A stretch of 64,000 bases of DNA. Source: Arachnopeziza araneosa (taxonomy: Eukaryota; Ascomycota; Leotiomycetes; Helotiales; Arachnopezizaceae). The stretch's first letter is position 1, and each line of letters opens with the position of its first letter. Under the pieces are notes generated by a model. That model saw only the letters and a list, made by a program, of their open reading frames with translations, did not search any database and was not told the DNA's origin. Of this stretch, positions 31,520-42,258 are shown piece after piece. The stretch lies in assembly GCA_003988855.1 (NCBI GenBank), contig QYAI01000013.1, forward strand, positions 62,001-126,000, written 5' to 3'. The translations under genes and the position numbers were made by a program.

Positions 31520-34355
31520 TTATTTCTTCCCCTTCTTCCTCCATGCTTTCTCCCTCTCATATGCCCTAGCTTCATGCCCCTCTTCACCTTGAATTTCTGC
31601 TACTAATCTCTTGTATTTCTTCTCGTAGGCTGCATCTCTCTCCTTCTTCTCCTTGAGACTCTGGGTAGCAAGGATATGAGCATCTTTCCTTAGTTCTCTG
31701 ATTGCGCCCTTGCGTTCACGCTTGTGCTCTTTCTTCAACTTGGCACTCTCGGTACGCGTTTTATCTGGGTCATAGTGACGATCTGGGTTAAATGATTCTT
31801 CGAATTTGGGAATCGATGTTTTGATTGCCAAAGGCCTATGGTGATGGAGTTCTAAAGGACGACGAGACTGTTCTGCTTGCTGAAGCAATAACTTAAGCTT
31901 TTGGATGAGCTTTGTAAGGGTTTTCTGATACTGTTAGCAACACGATGATCGTTTTGATAAAAGAGCCTCACATTGGTTCCAGTAGAAAGCTTTGACCGAC
32001 ATGGGCTGCTGGAAAGGTACTCTAATATGAATAAAGCGGGCTTGAAGACTTCGATGAATGCCTCTCTCCCAATCCATACATCTGATGCCGAGTTCAGTAA
32101 ACGAAGGTTCGTCTCCAGCAATGCAGCCTTCATTGATTCCTTCTCTTGGTCATTCAAGAAGCTCTCGATACAGTCAACGAGCTTCAACCCAGGCACGCTC
32201 GACCCTTGGGCAGTTTCTATATTTATTGGCAACTTTGGTTCGTGGTATGGAAAGCTACCAGGTAACTTTGGTAATTTTGTAGGTGCTAATACGCACAAAG
32301 TGTTTTGGATAAAGTTCATCACCTCTGGCACATAACGTTTCGACAGCTTCTGATAGTGTAGACATAGCGTACAAAAGTAAGCTCCAGTCGCGAAGTCCGA
32401 CAGAGTGTGGGGGATTTTCAAACCGAGATATCTGCCCATGCTCAAGATCGCTGGGGTGACGACTTGGTGAAAATGGTCCGAAGTTGGGAATATTGTTCCA
32501 ATTGCTGTTAAAAGAACTAGATCTCCGGGTGTTGGAGATAATGCCCTTGAGCTATCCATCTCTTTTAGATGATGTCGGAAAGCATTAGAAATTTCTATAG
32601 GAAATGACTTTGCTAGTGAGTGCACATGTCGAACAAGAGTTTCAATTATAGAGAAAGCAGGTTGTTCTGTCTTGTTCGCAAGGTAGGAGATGTGATCAAC
32701 GAGAGCCTCAGAGAATTTTGCAAGCTTGGCTTTGTTCTCGCTCTTGAGTTTCGGGTGATAGAGCGCTCGAATCCGCTGTACAACAGTAGGAAGATCGAGG
32801 ATGTTGATCCCTTTAGTTACCTCCAAAAAATCTGGATGAGATTGCGGACACGGAAATTTATAAGCCAAGTCCCCATTGACTCCATTTGCAACCGAAAAGT
32901 CAGTTTCTGGCAAAGGTGCATTGGCCCCAGTTAAGAACTCTGGTCGTTTGGCTTCTTCCTCTGTTAAAAGACCATTAAGGAACTCGTCATTTTCCTCGTC
33001 TGTGAAAGTCTCTTCCCTCTCCTCCTCCTTTTCGGATGACTCAGATGATTCGTCCTCCGAGTCCTCTATCTCGGAGTCGTGTGCCAGGAGATCTCCTTCG
33101 ATTAGGAAGTCATCCTCATCTTCCACGCCTAAATCAGCATTCGAGGGTTGGACCTTGATTCCTGCACCGAGTCCAAAGTCTTCATCTTCTGAATTACCAC
33201 CAATATCGATTTTATTTTTGGTTTCATCGTCGCTGTCCACAGGAGAACCTTTCATACGCCGTAGCCGCCTCGACTCTAACTCTTGTAATTTTTGCGCTCT
33301 TTCCACAGCTACCTCATCTTCGGTTTTGGACTTCTCAGTGGGCTTTGATCTCGTATCTTGAGCTAATTGTCGCATTCGTAAATCATATTCTTTATCGAAT
33401 TTTGCCTTGTCCATCCCATTCAATAGGGCAGCTCGGTCAGGATTCATGCCTGGTTCTATCACCAAGCTGGGGGCGGCTTTGAATGGAAGCCCTCTTAGAA
33501 GACCGTGAATATCTGCCATCTCCTTATCTAACTCTTCTCGAAGATCCTCATCGTCATCCTTTGCAGCCTGGCGTTCGTATTTGTAAAGCTTCGACTTTGC
33601 TATAACTTCCTTCATGACTTCCTGTTTTGATTTTTTACGCTCTGGTCCCTGTTCTTCTTCCTCCTCCAAGATCTCGTCACCATCTGCAAGATCTGAACGG
33701 CGGCGCTTCAACACTTGCCTCTCTTCATCTGATGGGTGATCTTCAGCGTCTGACAAACTTAGATCCTCTTCCTCAAAATCATCTTTCAGGGCGGGCCCGT
33801 CGAGAGAAAGAGATTGACCCATGTGGGTAAGTTCCCCAGGCATTTCCTCATCTTCCAAATGAAAAGTGCTATGCTTGAGTTTTGACTGTCTCTCTCGAGT
33901 AAATCGTTCCAGCATTTTATCTTCCGGTGCCAAAGTAGGATCATTTTCTCCAAAACGCCTATCCAAGATCCCTCCTACCTTTCGCCGCCTCTGTTGCTCC
34001 TCGAGATAAGCCTGCCGACGCTGCAATCAATTTTATTAGCAATTAGATATTTCCAAGGTATTAGACAACACACAGCTTCCTCTTCCTGACTCTTTTGAAG
34101 CCCTGGCCTCCTGATAGCTTTTTTAGCGGAATGTTCAGTCGTAGCCTCAAATTTTGGCCTTTTCGAAGCTTCCTTGAATTCAAATGGATTGAATTGTTCT
34201 CGAATACCCGTGAGGGCTGCATTTCGAGAGACCTTCTTTTCCTTAGTAACGCCATTTTGCGCATTCTGCTTCTTCTGTTTCTTCGACTGCTGTGGTCCTA
34301 TTATCCCTTGTTCCCTTAGAGAGGCTTTCAACCTCTTGAGTTGTGAAGGCGGCAT
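31520..34355 (-). CDS. NOP14: Nucleolar SSU-processome protein Nop14
   Basis: Component of the 90S pre-ribosome needed for 18S rRNA maturation and 40S assembly; works with Emg1 in the nucleolus. Exons on the minus strand: 34355-34074, 34020-31972, 31924-31520; both introns are phase 0; 911 residues, about the usual length. The N-terminus MPPSQLKRLKASLREQG is Lys-rich and followed by FNPFEFK, RRRKVGGILDRRFGENDPTL and MLERFTRERQ, all hallmarks of Nop14. A long acidic stretch lies in the middle (DEDFGLGAG to EDSEDESSESSEKEEEREE). The C-terminal third is helical and ends with a highly basic tail (KLKKEHKRERKGAIRELRKD). It is divergently paired with the gene at 34583 over a 227-base shared upstream region. 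Confidence 0.97.
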
Positions 34356-34582
34356 TGTGCTATATCGACGTTGGGGTGAAATTTCCACACTTTTTTTGGT
34401 TATCCGGATCGGTAATCGGTGGTTCTTTCCCCAAATTGGGGGCGGTGTGGAGTATTTGTGGCAGAACCTTATTCTGGAGAAACAGCCCATAAGCCGCGCT
34501 CGCGGAACTTGTCACCACCAAAGCGCGAAGCCTTATGTCGTATCTTGCAATTCGTCTTCATTGTGAATGAAGTGTCGCCGAA

Positions 34583-35591
34583 ATGGCAGGGCTTTCGCCC
34601 ACTGGTCAAGATAGATTACTGGTTCTAGGACTCGGTCTAGCAACATGCGCAGTCCTAGGTTTTATGCGGCAGATGCTCGTTCACTATCGCGACTCTGCCA
34701 TCATTCCGCCGGAACAAAACAAACCTCAGTATATCACTCAAGATGTTGAGGACTCGTTGAAACTCAGTACCTTGGACAAGCTTCTAGATAGTCCCAACTA
34801 CTGCATCCAAGAAACTACATCGATTATCATTTGCGAACGAGCTCTCCACGATGGAGCTGCAATGGACGCTTTATTATACTATATCACACGCCCTGAGCAT
34901 TCTTTGAGAGAGCAAGGCATCCGAGCTTTGACAATGATGATGAACAATAGTAAGTTTTGCAAGACGGAAAGACTTTCCATCTTCTGACACAGTTTCAGCT
35001 AGCATAAAAGCACTTCATAAGCCCGAAGCGTATGCTGCTCTAGTCAAGTCACTGGAGTATTCAAGCAAAGACTATGAGCACAACGCCTTCGATCCAGAGT
35101 GGGATAACTGGTACCTTCGGGATGTTGTAGAGCAAGGTTGTCTGCTTTTGCTAGCTATGCTCGCGGACAAGTTTGGGACAGATGGTCTTGTTAGATCAAG
35201 ATTTATTGAGCGTTGGCTAGAAAATGAGCCATGGGGAGAATCGGATCGAGATCGATCGACGACGTTTGCGGGGATCCTAGACAAGCATCAACGCTTGAAT
35301 GATATACTACTTCCATTATTTCGAGACCAGGCAGGAAGGAAGCAATTGATTCAAGCGAAATTGGTTCCCGCTGAAATAGAGAGCCACTTTGGACATCAGA
35401 GAAGGGATACACGTATGATCAATGGGGAAAACACATCTGGGGAAGATTTTGATGGTATGTTCGTCGAGAATCGACGACGACGTGATCAAAGCTCAGAAGA
35501 GGAGCACATAAGAAGACGCAACAGGGAAGCTATGGTTCTGAACGATGGGGGACCCTTGAGCAGAGAAGATATCATCCAGCGAGAGAGATGA
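34583..35591 (+). CDS. Conserved fungal protein with N-terminal membrane anchor
   Basis: Exons 34583-34949 and 34999-35591 (donor GTAAGT, acceptor TTTCAG, phase 1); 319 residues. A single hydrophobic segment at residues 12-29 (LLVLGLGLATCAVLGFM) suggests an N-terminal anchor with the rest in the cytosol. The body is helical with an armadillo/HEAT-like look: LSTLDKLLDSPNYCIQETTS, then MDALLYYITRPEHSLREQG and IRALTMMMNN. The C-terminal 80 residues are basic and charged (NRRRRDQSSEEEHIRRRNRE). I know this as a widespread uncharacterised ascomycete type but cannot name a function. It shares its upstream region with NOP14. Confidence 0.88.
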
Positions 35592-36807
35592 TGGGACTCT
35601 GGTAATTCAGCCAAGCCTTGGCCCTGCTTGACAAGCCCATAAAATGTATAGTGACAAGCTGAAATGTTTGCCTTCGCGATTCTTAGCCAGGAAAGATGAG
35701 ACTTCTATTCCTCGATAAAGGGCTTTTCAACTCCCATGATGTCAAATACGGGAGGATGCAACGGAGCTGCCGACCACTCAGCTTTACCCGACTAACAGCA
35801 AGCAATTGTCCAAGCATTTTAATTAGCTGCAAGAGAGAGAACGTCATTTAATATGCGCGTCCAGTTGAAAGTCTGTGTTCCTCTCACTCTGACTGTACCT
35901 GAGAAGTCTCCTTCCTATCGTTGCAACGGCGCAAACATGTTCCCCTGCGCAGAGGCTGTGCCATCGACTTTTGGTCTGACACCAGGCTACCAACAAATAT
36001 CATCAGGTGTTACCAAAGTCCCTCTGCTCTCCTGCTTCTATTTTTATGTTTTTAAATCCTTGGATTTTTGTCCCAGCTTTTCGTATCTGCAAGTTGCCAT
36101 TGGTTAAATGCGATTTTTTGTACTGTCTGACGTATCTACTTCATTTCTCTATGCATCTGTCCCGTTGTGTCATTCGTCGCACTGCTAGTCAATTGAGATG
36201 TACCAGCCACCAGGATACGCGCGACGCCTACGGTAAAGGCGTGGCTGAACAATCCAAAATGCCAGCTGGCTTATCAAAAGCGCAGGAAGCAAAGTTATAC
36301 CTCGTGCCTGCATGCAAGGTTAATGACTTCTTCATATTTTGCCAGGGTAGAGAGGAGAGGCTCGTAATGATGAGCTAACCCAGAAATTTGAATACAAGAT
36401 TATGGTGTACAGACCCCTGTAACGCTTCGTCGTCGATTCTAGACGTGGTCTTGTAATCAGAGATGGTCTTCTCTTTTGTGTGTAAAAGTATGGTCTTCTA
36501 AGCTTTTGTTGCTCATACCTGCCATCAAGACCTGGTCTCATTGACGGAGTGGATCCTTACTCCAGAGTGGTCTCGTAATCTTCTTTTGCTTGGTGCGCTA
36601 GACTGAGACTAAATCTTGCATAAGCAGTCAGATGTTAACGTTTGTTCGTCGAGGCCGATGGGTGCGGTATCTTACTCAAGTGAGTGGCTGTGGAGTATAA
36701 GTATATCTCCACGATTTCCTCGTCACAGCCCTCACCCTTTCTATCCCCAACACTTCCTCCCATTCATCGGAATCTCTTCCTCCAGTCCTACTCACAACAC
36801 ATCCACA
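35592..36807. other. Intergenic, 1.2 kb
   Basis: No supportable gene. Short open frames at 35853-36378 lack domains. Near 36440-36600 TGGTCT is repeated several times, with TGGTCTYGTAATC occurring twice; this may be a degenerate small repeat. The stretch from 36700 is the CT-rich leader of the secreted-protein gene. Confidence 0.45.
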
Positions 36808-37326
36808 ATGCACACCTCAATCTCTCTACTCTCCCTCGCCCTCGCCACCATCTCCTCTGCCCTCCCCACCATCACCAGTGCCCCCGTCAAACGGTGCGTC
36901 TCGACCCCACCAACCGACTACACCGTGAGCGCATTCTCGACCTTCACCCCCGCCGCCGGCAACTCCAACCCACCCACCGTCAACTTTAACTTCTACGATT
37001 CCGACACCGCGACATCAACATCCTGTACCTCGTCCGGGAACGTCACGGTTGGCGTGCAAACCCCCTGCTCGAACCCGGCTGTGACGTTCTCGTATGCGAA
37101 TGCCGCGTTGAAGATCACGGAGATGTACACGGATTGTTCCTCGTAAGTCATGCCTCGAGGTTCATCTGAGTCTTGCCTAACTGTTGATAGGAATGAGGTG
37201 GTGATAGCCCAGAGTACGCTTTCGGTTGGTGTATATTGCTACCCATGGGAGCCACCGTTGCCAGGCGGATATGGGACCAAGTGTCAGACACCTTCCGTCT
37301 CCTTGACTGGAGAGTTTGGTACTTAG
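36808..37326 (+). CDS. Small secreted cysteine-containing protein
   Basis: Exons 36808-37142 and 37191-37326 (donor GTAAGT, acceptor GATAG, phase 2); 156 residues. The start follows a typical CACA context and opens a signal peptide (MHTSISLLSLALATISSALP). The mature part has six cysteines (in KRCV, TSCTSS, TPCSN, TDCSS, VYCYP and TKCQT), an even number fitting three disulfides, and two potential N-glycosylation sites (GNVT and a region rich in Asn/Thr). The Ser/Thr/Pro composition suggests a cell-wall or apoplastic protein. Size and cysteine content match what is called an effector candidate in plant-associated fungi, but nothing in the sequence proves such a role, and I recognise no family. 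Confidence 0.82.
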
Positions 37327-37564
37327 ATTCTTGGTTTACTTGTCGCATTTAATAGTTTTGGTTGGCACAGAAAACGGGTAGATTGACTTGGCATTCCTTG
37401 ACTTGGGAGTTCATGATATGGATTAAAAGAATGAGCATTAATTAATGGTCAAAACGACTGTCTCGACTTCTTCTATGTCTTTGGGTGTTTTTGGTAGGCG
37501 CATCTGAACGACCAGACACCACACCAAAGAGAATATTCTCTTTTCTTTCCCACAAGTTCCGAGT

Positions 37565-38180
37565 TCAGCCTCTTACAATCTCCCCTTTCTCTTGCATCTC
37601 ATTCAACACCCTATCCGCAACACGGAATGCCTCCATTCCAGCCGGTAAACCACAATACGCACTACGTACCCATCAGCCTCCCTTCCTATCTCTCTATTCA
37701 CATAGGATTTCACTCACCTAGCCTGCAACAATGCCTCTCTGATCTCCACTTCGGAACAACCATTCCTGACTGCACCTCGCACATGCGTCCCAAGTTCAAT
37801 CCACTTCCCCAACGCAGTCAACATAACCAGGTTCAGTAAGCTCCGATCCCTTAAACTGAGTCCAGGGCGCGTCCATATGGTGCCCCACGCGGATTCGGTA
37901 GCGAATTGCTGCAAGGGCCGTGTGAAGTTGGAAGAGTTGGCGGCGAGAGACCGGGAGACATAGTCCGGCCCCACGACGCTGTTGCGCATTTCGTAACCAG
38001 CGGAGTAGAGGCTTTCTGCACGAGACGACTCAGTTGATGTGTCCACGAAACAAAACCGACACAAGGAATCTTACGGTGCTCCGGGGTGTCCATGTTATTC
38101 TCGGACAGGGCGACCGGACCGGTTTGGGGAGTCGGGTTGGCCGAGACGGCTCCAGCGGGAATGCGATCTTGGAGGTTCAT
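37565..38180 (-). CDS. Carboxymuconolactone decarboxylase-like protein
   Basis: Exons on the minus strand: 38180-38075, 38015-37718, 37661-37565; junction phases 1 and 2, all GT-AG; 166 residues. The core GPDYVSRSLAANSSNFTRPL, then GTIWTRPGLSLRDRSLLNLV, LGKWIELGTHVRGAVRNGCS and EVEIREALLQASAYCGLPAG is the alpha-helical gamma-carboxymuconolactone decarboxylase fold, with the conserved Glu and His of the active-site helix. It has no CxxC motif, so it is not an AhpD-type peroxidase. The C-terminus GMEAFRVADRVLNEMQEKG is family-typical. In bacteria such enzymes act in the protocatechuate branch of aromatic breakdown; the fungal substrate is not known. Tandem repeats lie 30 bases upstream of the start. 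Confidence 0.9.
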
Positions 38181-38883
38181 GTTTGCTGGCTGGTGGTAGA
38201 TCCGTCCAAGTGATTCTTGGTTGATGGGGTTAGGTGAGTGATTCTTGGTTGATGGGGTTAGGTGAGTGATTCTTGGTTGATGGGATTAGGTGAGTGATTC
38301 TTGGTTAATAAGTTACTAAAGTTAGGTAGGGAGGATTAGGTAAGTGTTGGATGGCTTGGAAATGGTGGGGATGGATTGGCCTGCACTGGTGGCGCAAGAG
38401 CTGAATCGAGGAGAAGGGCAGTTTGCGGGGAACCCTGCTGGAGCTCGCCCTCTCTTTGGCTACTGGTAGGGGCATGAGGGCGTTGTGCGCATTAACTCCG
38501 CTGCGTTGGAGGTTATTTGAACGTCGTCTTCCTCCTTCTCCCTTTCCTCCTGCCTCTCTCTTCGCTCCTGATCTTGTCCTTTCATTTGATCTGTTCCTGG
38601 GCAGGTATTATTGCAACACGAGGAAAGAACGATTCATCTACACCAACCATGCAACTGGATTCCTCCACGCAAGATTTCACAAACGTCAAGAATGTAATTG
38701 ATCGCTATGTGCAGTACTCATACACCCAAGGAAACCAGAGCTCGAGAAACAGCAAAACCAATCAATGCAGTCTACCATCTAATCTCTACTGCTCGCTTTC
38801 TAAATCCTTCTATGTCTACGTCTTCTCTATCTTCTCAATCACCCCGAGGAATAATTCTTGTATTTGAGCGAAATGTAGGTAGC
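38181..38883. other. Region between the decarboxylase-like gene and CCP1
   Basis: Holds the 28-bp tandem repeat listed next, then CT-rich and AT-rich sequence forming the 3' flank of CCP1. No gene seen. Confidence 0.5.
38210..38308. repeat. 28-bp tandem repeat, 3.5 copies, upstream of a start codon
   Basis: Copies at 38210-38237, 38238-38265, 38266-38293 and a partial one to 38308. Each unit runs from GTGATTCTTGG to GGTTAGGTGA; copies one and two are identical and copy three differs at one base. Units one and two contain GGGTTAGG, a permutation of the TTAGGG telomere motif. The array begins 30 bases upstream of the ATG at 38180, so it is promoter or 5' UTR of that gene. Confidence 0.95.
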
Positions 38884-40104
38884 CTACGAGGCGTGGGTTG
38901 GCTTGAAGGTCATTCTGGCATTCTCAGTTCCCTCAGCAAACGGCACACCCAACTCGAAAAGTTTGAGCAGAACAGCCGAGAAATCCTTGAAGAAGAGATC
39001 GTTGTCTTTGGCATATTTCTCGACCCATTGCTTAAAGGCTTTATCAGATACGAGAGCCATATCAGTTGGAAGCATCATGAGCGTCTTGGTCTTATCTTGG
39101 AGCTGGTAAGGTTGTTAGTCTTTCCTCTGCTAATCTGTATAGAGACCACAAACCTGCTTAGGACCATTCCACTTTCTCCAGCTCCACTTTTCTGTTAGGA
39201 GCAATTGGTAGAAGTCGTTGGTAACAACAGTTGGAGAGAATGTCCATGGTCCTTCGAAACCAGAGCGATCGGTGTGGCAACGACCAAGGGCGTGAGCACC
39301 GGACAAAGCAACAATTTCCTGGTCGTTGAACCCCATCCGGTAAAATATCGCCCTCAAATGCTTGTTACCCTGCGTCGCATCGGGAAGTCTTCCATCAGGT
39401 GTGCAAGCGGCAATATCCCTATCAGCTCTGCCAGGTCGGTACGGGACATTCGGGCCTTGCATCTCCTGGATCGCGGTTACACCAGCAAGAATCCAGAGGT
39501 CTGAGTAGGAGATCCAAGGGAATTTCTCTGTTCGGTCATCAGCCTAGCTCAACTGGAGGGGTCAGTGGTACCTACCCTTGACAGGTTCCAAGAAGTCCCG
39601 CGCAGCCTTCAAACCGGCATTTGCACCATGGTCACCCTCGGGAGCAAATCTCATAGTCGCACCGTTCGATCCTCCAGTACCAGTTTCTTTATCATAGGTT
39701 CCCGAAGCATGCCACGCAAGACGGACCAGGACCGGGCCATAAGAACCGTCATCATAGTCATCCTTCTCTTCGAGCCTCTCCGCGATCTCATTGTACACCT
39801 TCTGGTAATCTTCATACTTGGGAGTGAAAGGACCCTTGGTCTCACCAGCCGAACCTGCGAGCAAAGTGCCGTTACCCTGGGTGTAGTAGTAATAACCCGC
39901 GCCACCAGCCAAAGCAAGTGCTCCGATCCCGATGTAAAGACCAGATGACGAGGACTTCGTGGTCTCAGAGGAATATCCGCGTCTCGATTGTTGGCGGAAA
40001 GCCTGTCGAGGAGGAAAGAATGCCGAGCTTCTTGCGGTGGTCTTGAAAGTGGAATGGGCAGCGTTCCTGAACGCCGCACGGGCAAAAGTGCGTGTAGCGG
40101 ACAT
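38884..40104 (-). CDS. CCP1: Cytochrome c peroxidase, mitochondrial
   Basis: Reduces hydrogen peroxide with electrons from cytochrome c in the mitochondrial intermembrane space. Exons on the minus strand: 40104-39576, 39527-39154, 39102-38884; 373 residues. The N-terminus is a bipartite presequence: an Arg-rich amphipathic stretch (to about residue 45) followed by the hydrophobic segment LYIGIGALALAGGAGYYYY. Class I peroxidase residues are all present: distal Arg-Trp-His in VRLAWHASGTYD, proximal His in LSGAHALGRCH, the radical-forming Trp in FEGPWTFSP, and the Asp partner in LPTDMAL. The FEGPW Trp supports cytochrome c as donor. A CCAAT box lies about 200 bases upstream (40305-40309), as expected for a gene under the Hap complex, though this one site is weak evidence. 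Confidence 0.97.
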
Positions 40105-41380
40105 CTCGGCTCGATTGAAATGCGGAAGAAACTGGTGAGATGTGTGTATAGTTAAAGAGAGTGAGACCAGTACTCTAATACTGATTGCCAGACAAGTTTG
40201 TGAGTCAAAGAAGGAGCGTGATTACATTGGTTTCGAAGGTGATTTTACGGATGGCCAAAACGGTAGCTGGCCGATTCCGATAACTCAGACCCACTCGTAA
40301 TCACCCAATGGGAGCGAGTGGAAATAAGGCGATTCACGTGGGATTTGCAAATGAGCCGATTCTAGATGCAAAATGATGATTCGACTGACAAATCCAATAA
40401 AATACGACAACTGAACATCTCCACGGAACCATGCCTGTGGATGTCAGGGTCCAATGCAAGGCTGAGAGCTGCCATCTGCGGCTCACCGGCTGCTGTTCAT
40501 TGTTTACGTTAAGCCGTCACCTTCAAGACGTGGCTTGGTTAGTCAGTGGAGATCGCCCTGTTTCTCCCGGTGAGGTTTAGCTTTGTACCCAGCCCCTCAT
40601 GTTCATGAAACCCGGAGTTTCATTCCTGACCCCAGGTATTTAGGACCATACATAGCAGAGTTAAGCAGTCAGGAAGCAAGTCAACACTTGTTTTCAAAGC
40701 AATTCGAGAAAGATTAGTTCTCAGTTTTCATAACAGACAATAATTTGGTTCCTAGAAATAATAATCTACCCGAGTTGTGAAAAGTTCCCGCATTCTCGCA
40801 GCTAGACTTTCTTTCGCGGCAGAATGCTCAATCGGGACGAGATACTTGGGAATGTCACAGTTGCCACGAGATGCATCTTCTATTAGTAGCATAAAGAACA
40901 AAATTGAGTCTGAGAATAAAAGAACAGAAGTAAAGTCCAAGAGAGAAAGCTGAGTTAAACAGAAAAAAGAGCCTACATGTGATAGAGTAGAATAGTGAGT
41001 TGCCATTTCTACTAAGTAAATCAGTTTCATACTAATGGCTTGAAGTGTAATGTGGATGAGCCACAGGTCCTCAGGTTTACCATGTAGAGCATATTGATAA
41101 TCTACATCGAATGGGGTAGTGAATTTGATTGAGTTTCAACGGGCGCCGACACTCTTCAGATAGTCAGATCTCATTATTTCATTAAAAAGAAGCAAATTCG
41201 AACATCTTGCATTCAAAGAAGGAAGACGTAAGGTCGTAACCCTTCACCCAAAACAGACATCGAAGCTCGCTTATCCACACCACGTGATCACACATTTCAA
41301 TCCACAGGTCCAACCGAAAAATCCACCACGAACTTTTTCTCCCCACGACCAATTCTCGACACCAACCATCGACCCGCACG
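40105..41380. other. Intergenic between CCP1 and RPL36
   Basis: Upstream flanks of two divergent genes. A minus-strand open frame at 40752-41030 ends with DIPKYLVPIEHSAAKESLAA and may hide a small intron-containing gene, but I cannot define its exons. Two CCAAT boxes occur near 40307 and 40450. Confidence 0.4.
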
Positions 41381-41912
41381 ATGGCAGCAGAACGCAAAGA
41401 GCGCAGCGGCATTGCCGTCGGCCTGAACAAAGGACACGTATGAACGCCCGTCTCACCTCTTGGAGGATCTTCTTGTTCCCGATGAAAAAAGTCCCCAAGA
41501 AGATGGACCGGCTAACGCAGAATTCACGCATCTAGAAAACCGAGGCACGCGTTGTCAAGCCCCGGGTCAGCAGGACCAAGGGCCACCTGAGCAAGAAGAC
41601 GGCGTTCGTGAGGGAGATTGTCAAGGAGGTTTCGGGGTACGTGTTGAGGATGCCGTGTGGCCGAGTGAGGATGGGACTGATTGATCGGTGATAGACTTGC
41701 CCCATATGAGCGCCGCGTTATAGAACTCCTCCGAAACAGCAAGGACAAGCGTGCGCGCAAGCTGGCTAAGAAGCGGGTATGTTGCATTCTCAATTGTATG
41801 AATACCAGACCAGGAGACTGACACTGTGTAGCTCGGTACTTTCGGCCGTGCCAAGGCGAAGGTCGATGAGCTCCAGCGTGTGATCGCTGAGTCGAGAAGA
41901 GCTGGTCACTAA
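41381..41912 (+). CDS. RPL36: Large-subunit ribosomal protein eL36
   Basis: Structural protein of the 60S ribosomal subunit. Four exons: 41381-41437, 41536-41636, 41695-41776, 41832-41912; three GT-AG introns (phases 0, 2, 0); 106 residues, close to the usual length. Recognised by ERKERSGIAVGLNKGH, TEARVVKPRVSRTKGHLSKK, FVREIVKEVSGLAPYERRV, ELLRNSKDKRARKLAKKRLG and TFGRAKAKVDELQRVIAESR. The multi-intron layout is typical for ribosomal protein genes in filamentous ascomycetes. No oddity. Confidence 0.97.
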
Positions 41913-42258
41913 AATCTCATTTCGATACCGTATCATTGGTTGCCGCATGGTTGGGGTGGAGTTGTATGAATGAAAGTCATGGATTCTACATCTGGCCGAT
42001 TGGCTTTACGATGACAGCTAGCATAGCAACATGGAATACCGAGATAAATGAACTACTCCCCAACATTTTTAATTCCCGTTTTCTGTTTCTATTTTCGTGA
42101 TTTGAAAACTCTATTTGTCTCTTCGACTGTAAGCCGAACAAGAATATGCCATTGACCTGCTTACAATAACTCCTCGCTATGAACCATCCTCTCAGAAATG
42201 CTAATCAGAATAGGTCGTCTCCTTCATCGCGGTCATCTCAGCTATCATCATATATCAT
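41913..42258. other. Convergent 3' flanks
   Basis: 3' regions of RPL36 and the UBX-domain gene; nothing else seen. Confidence 0.5.
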
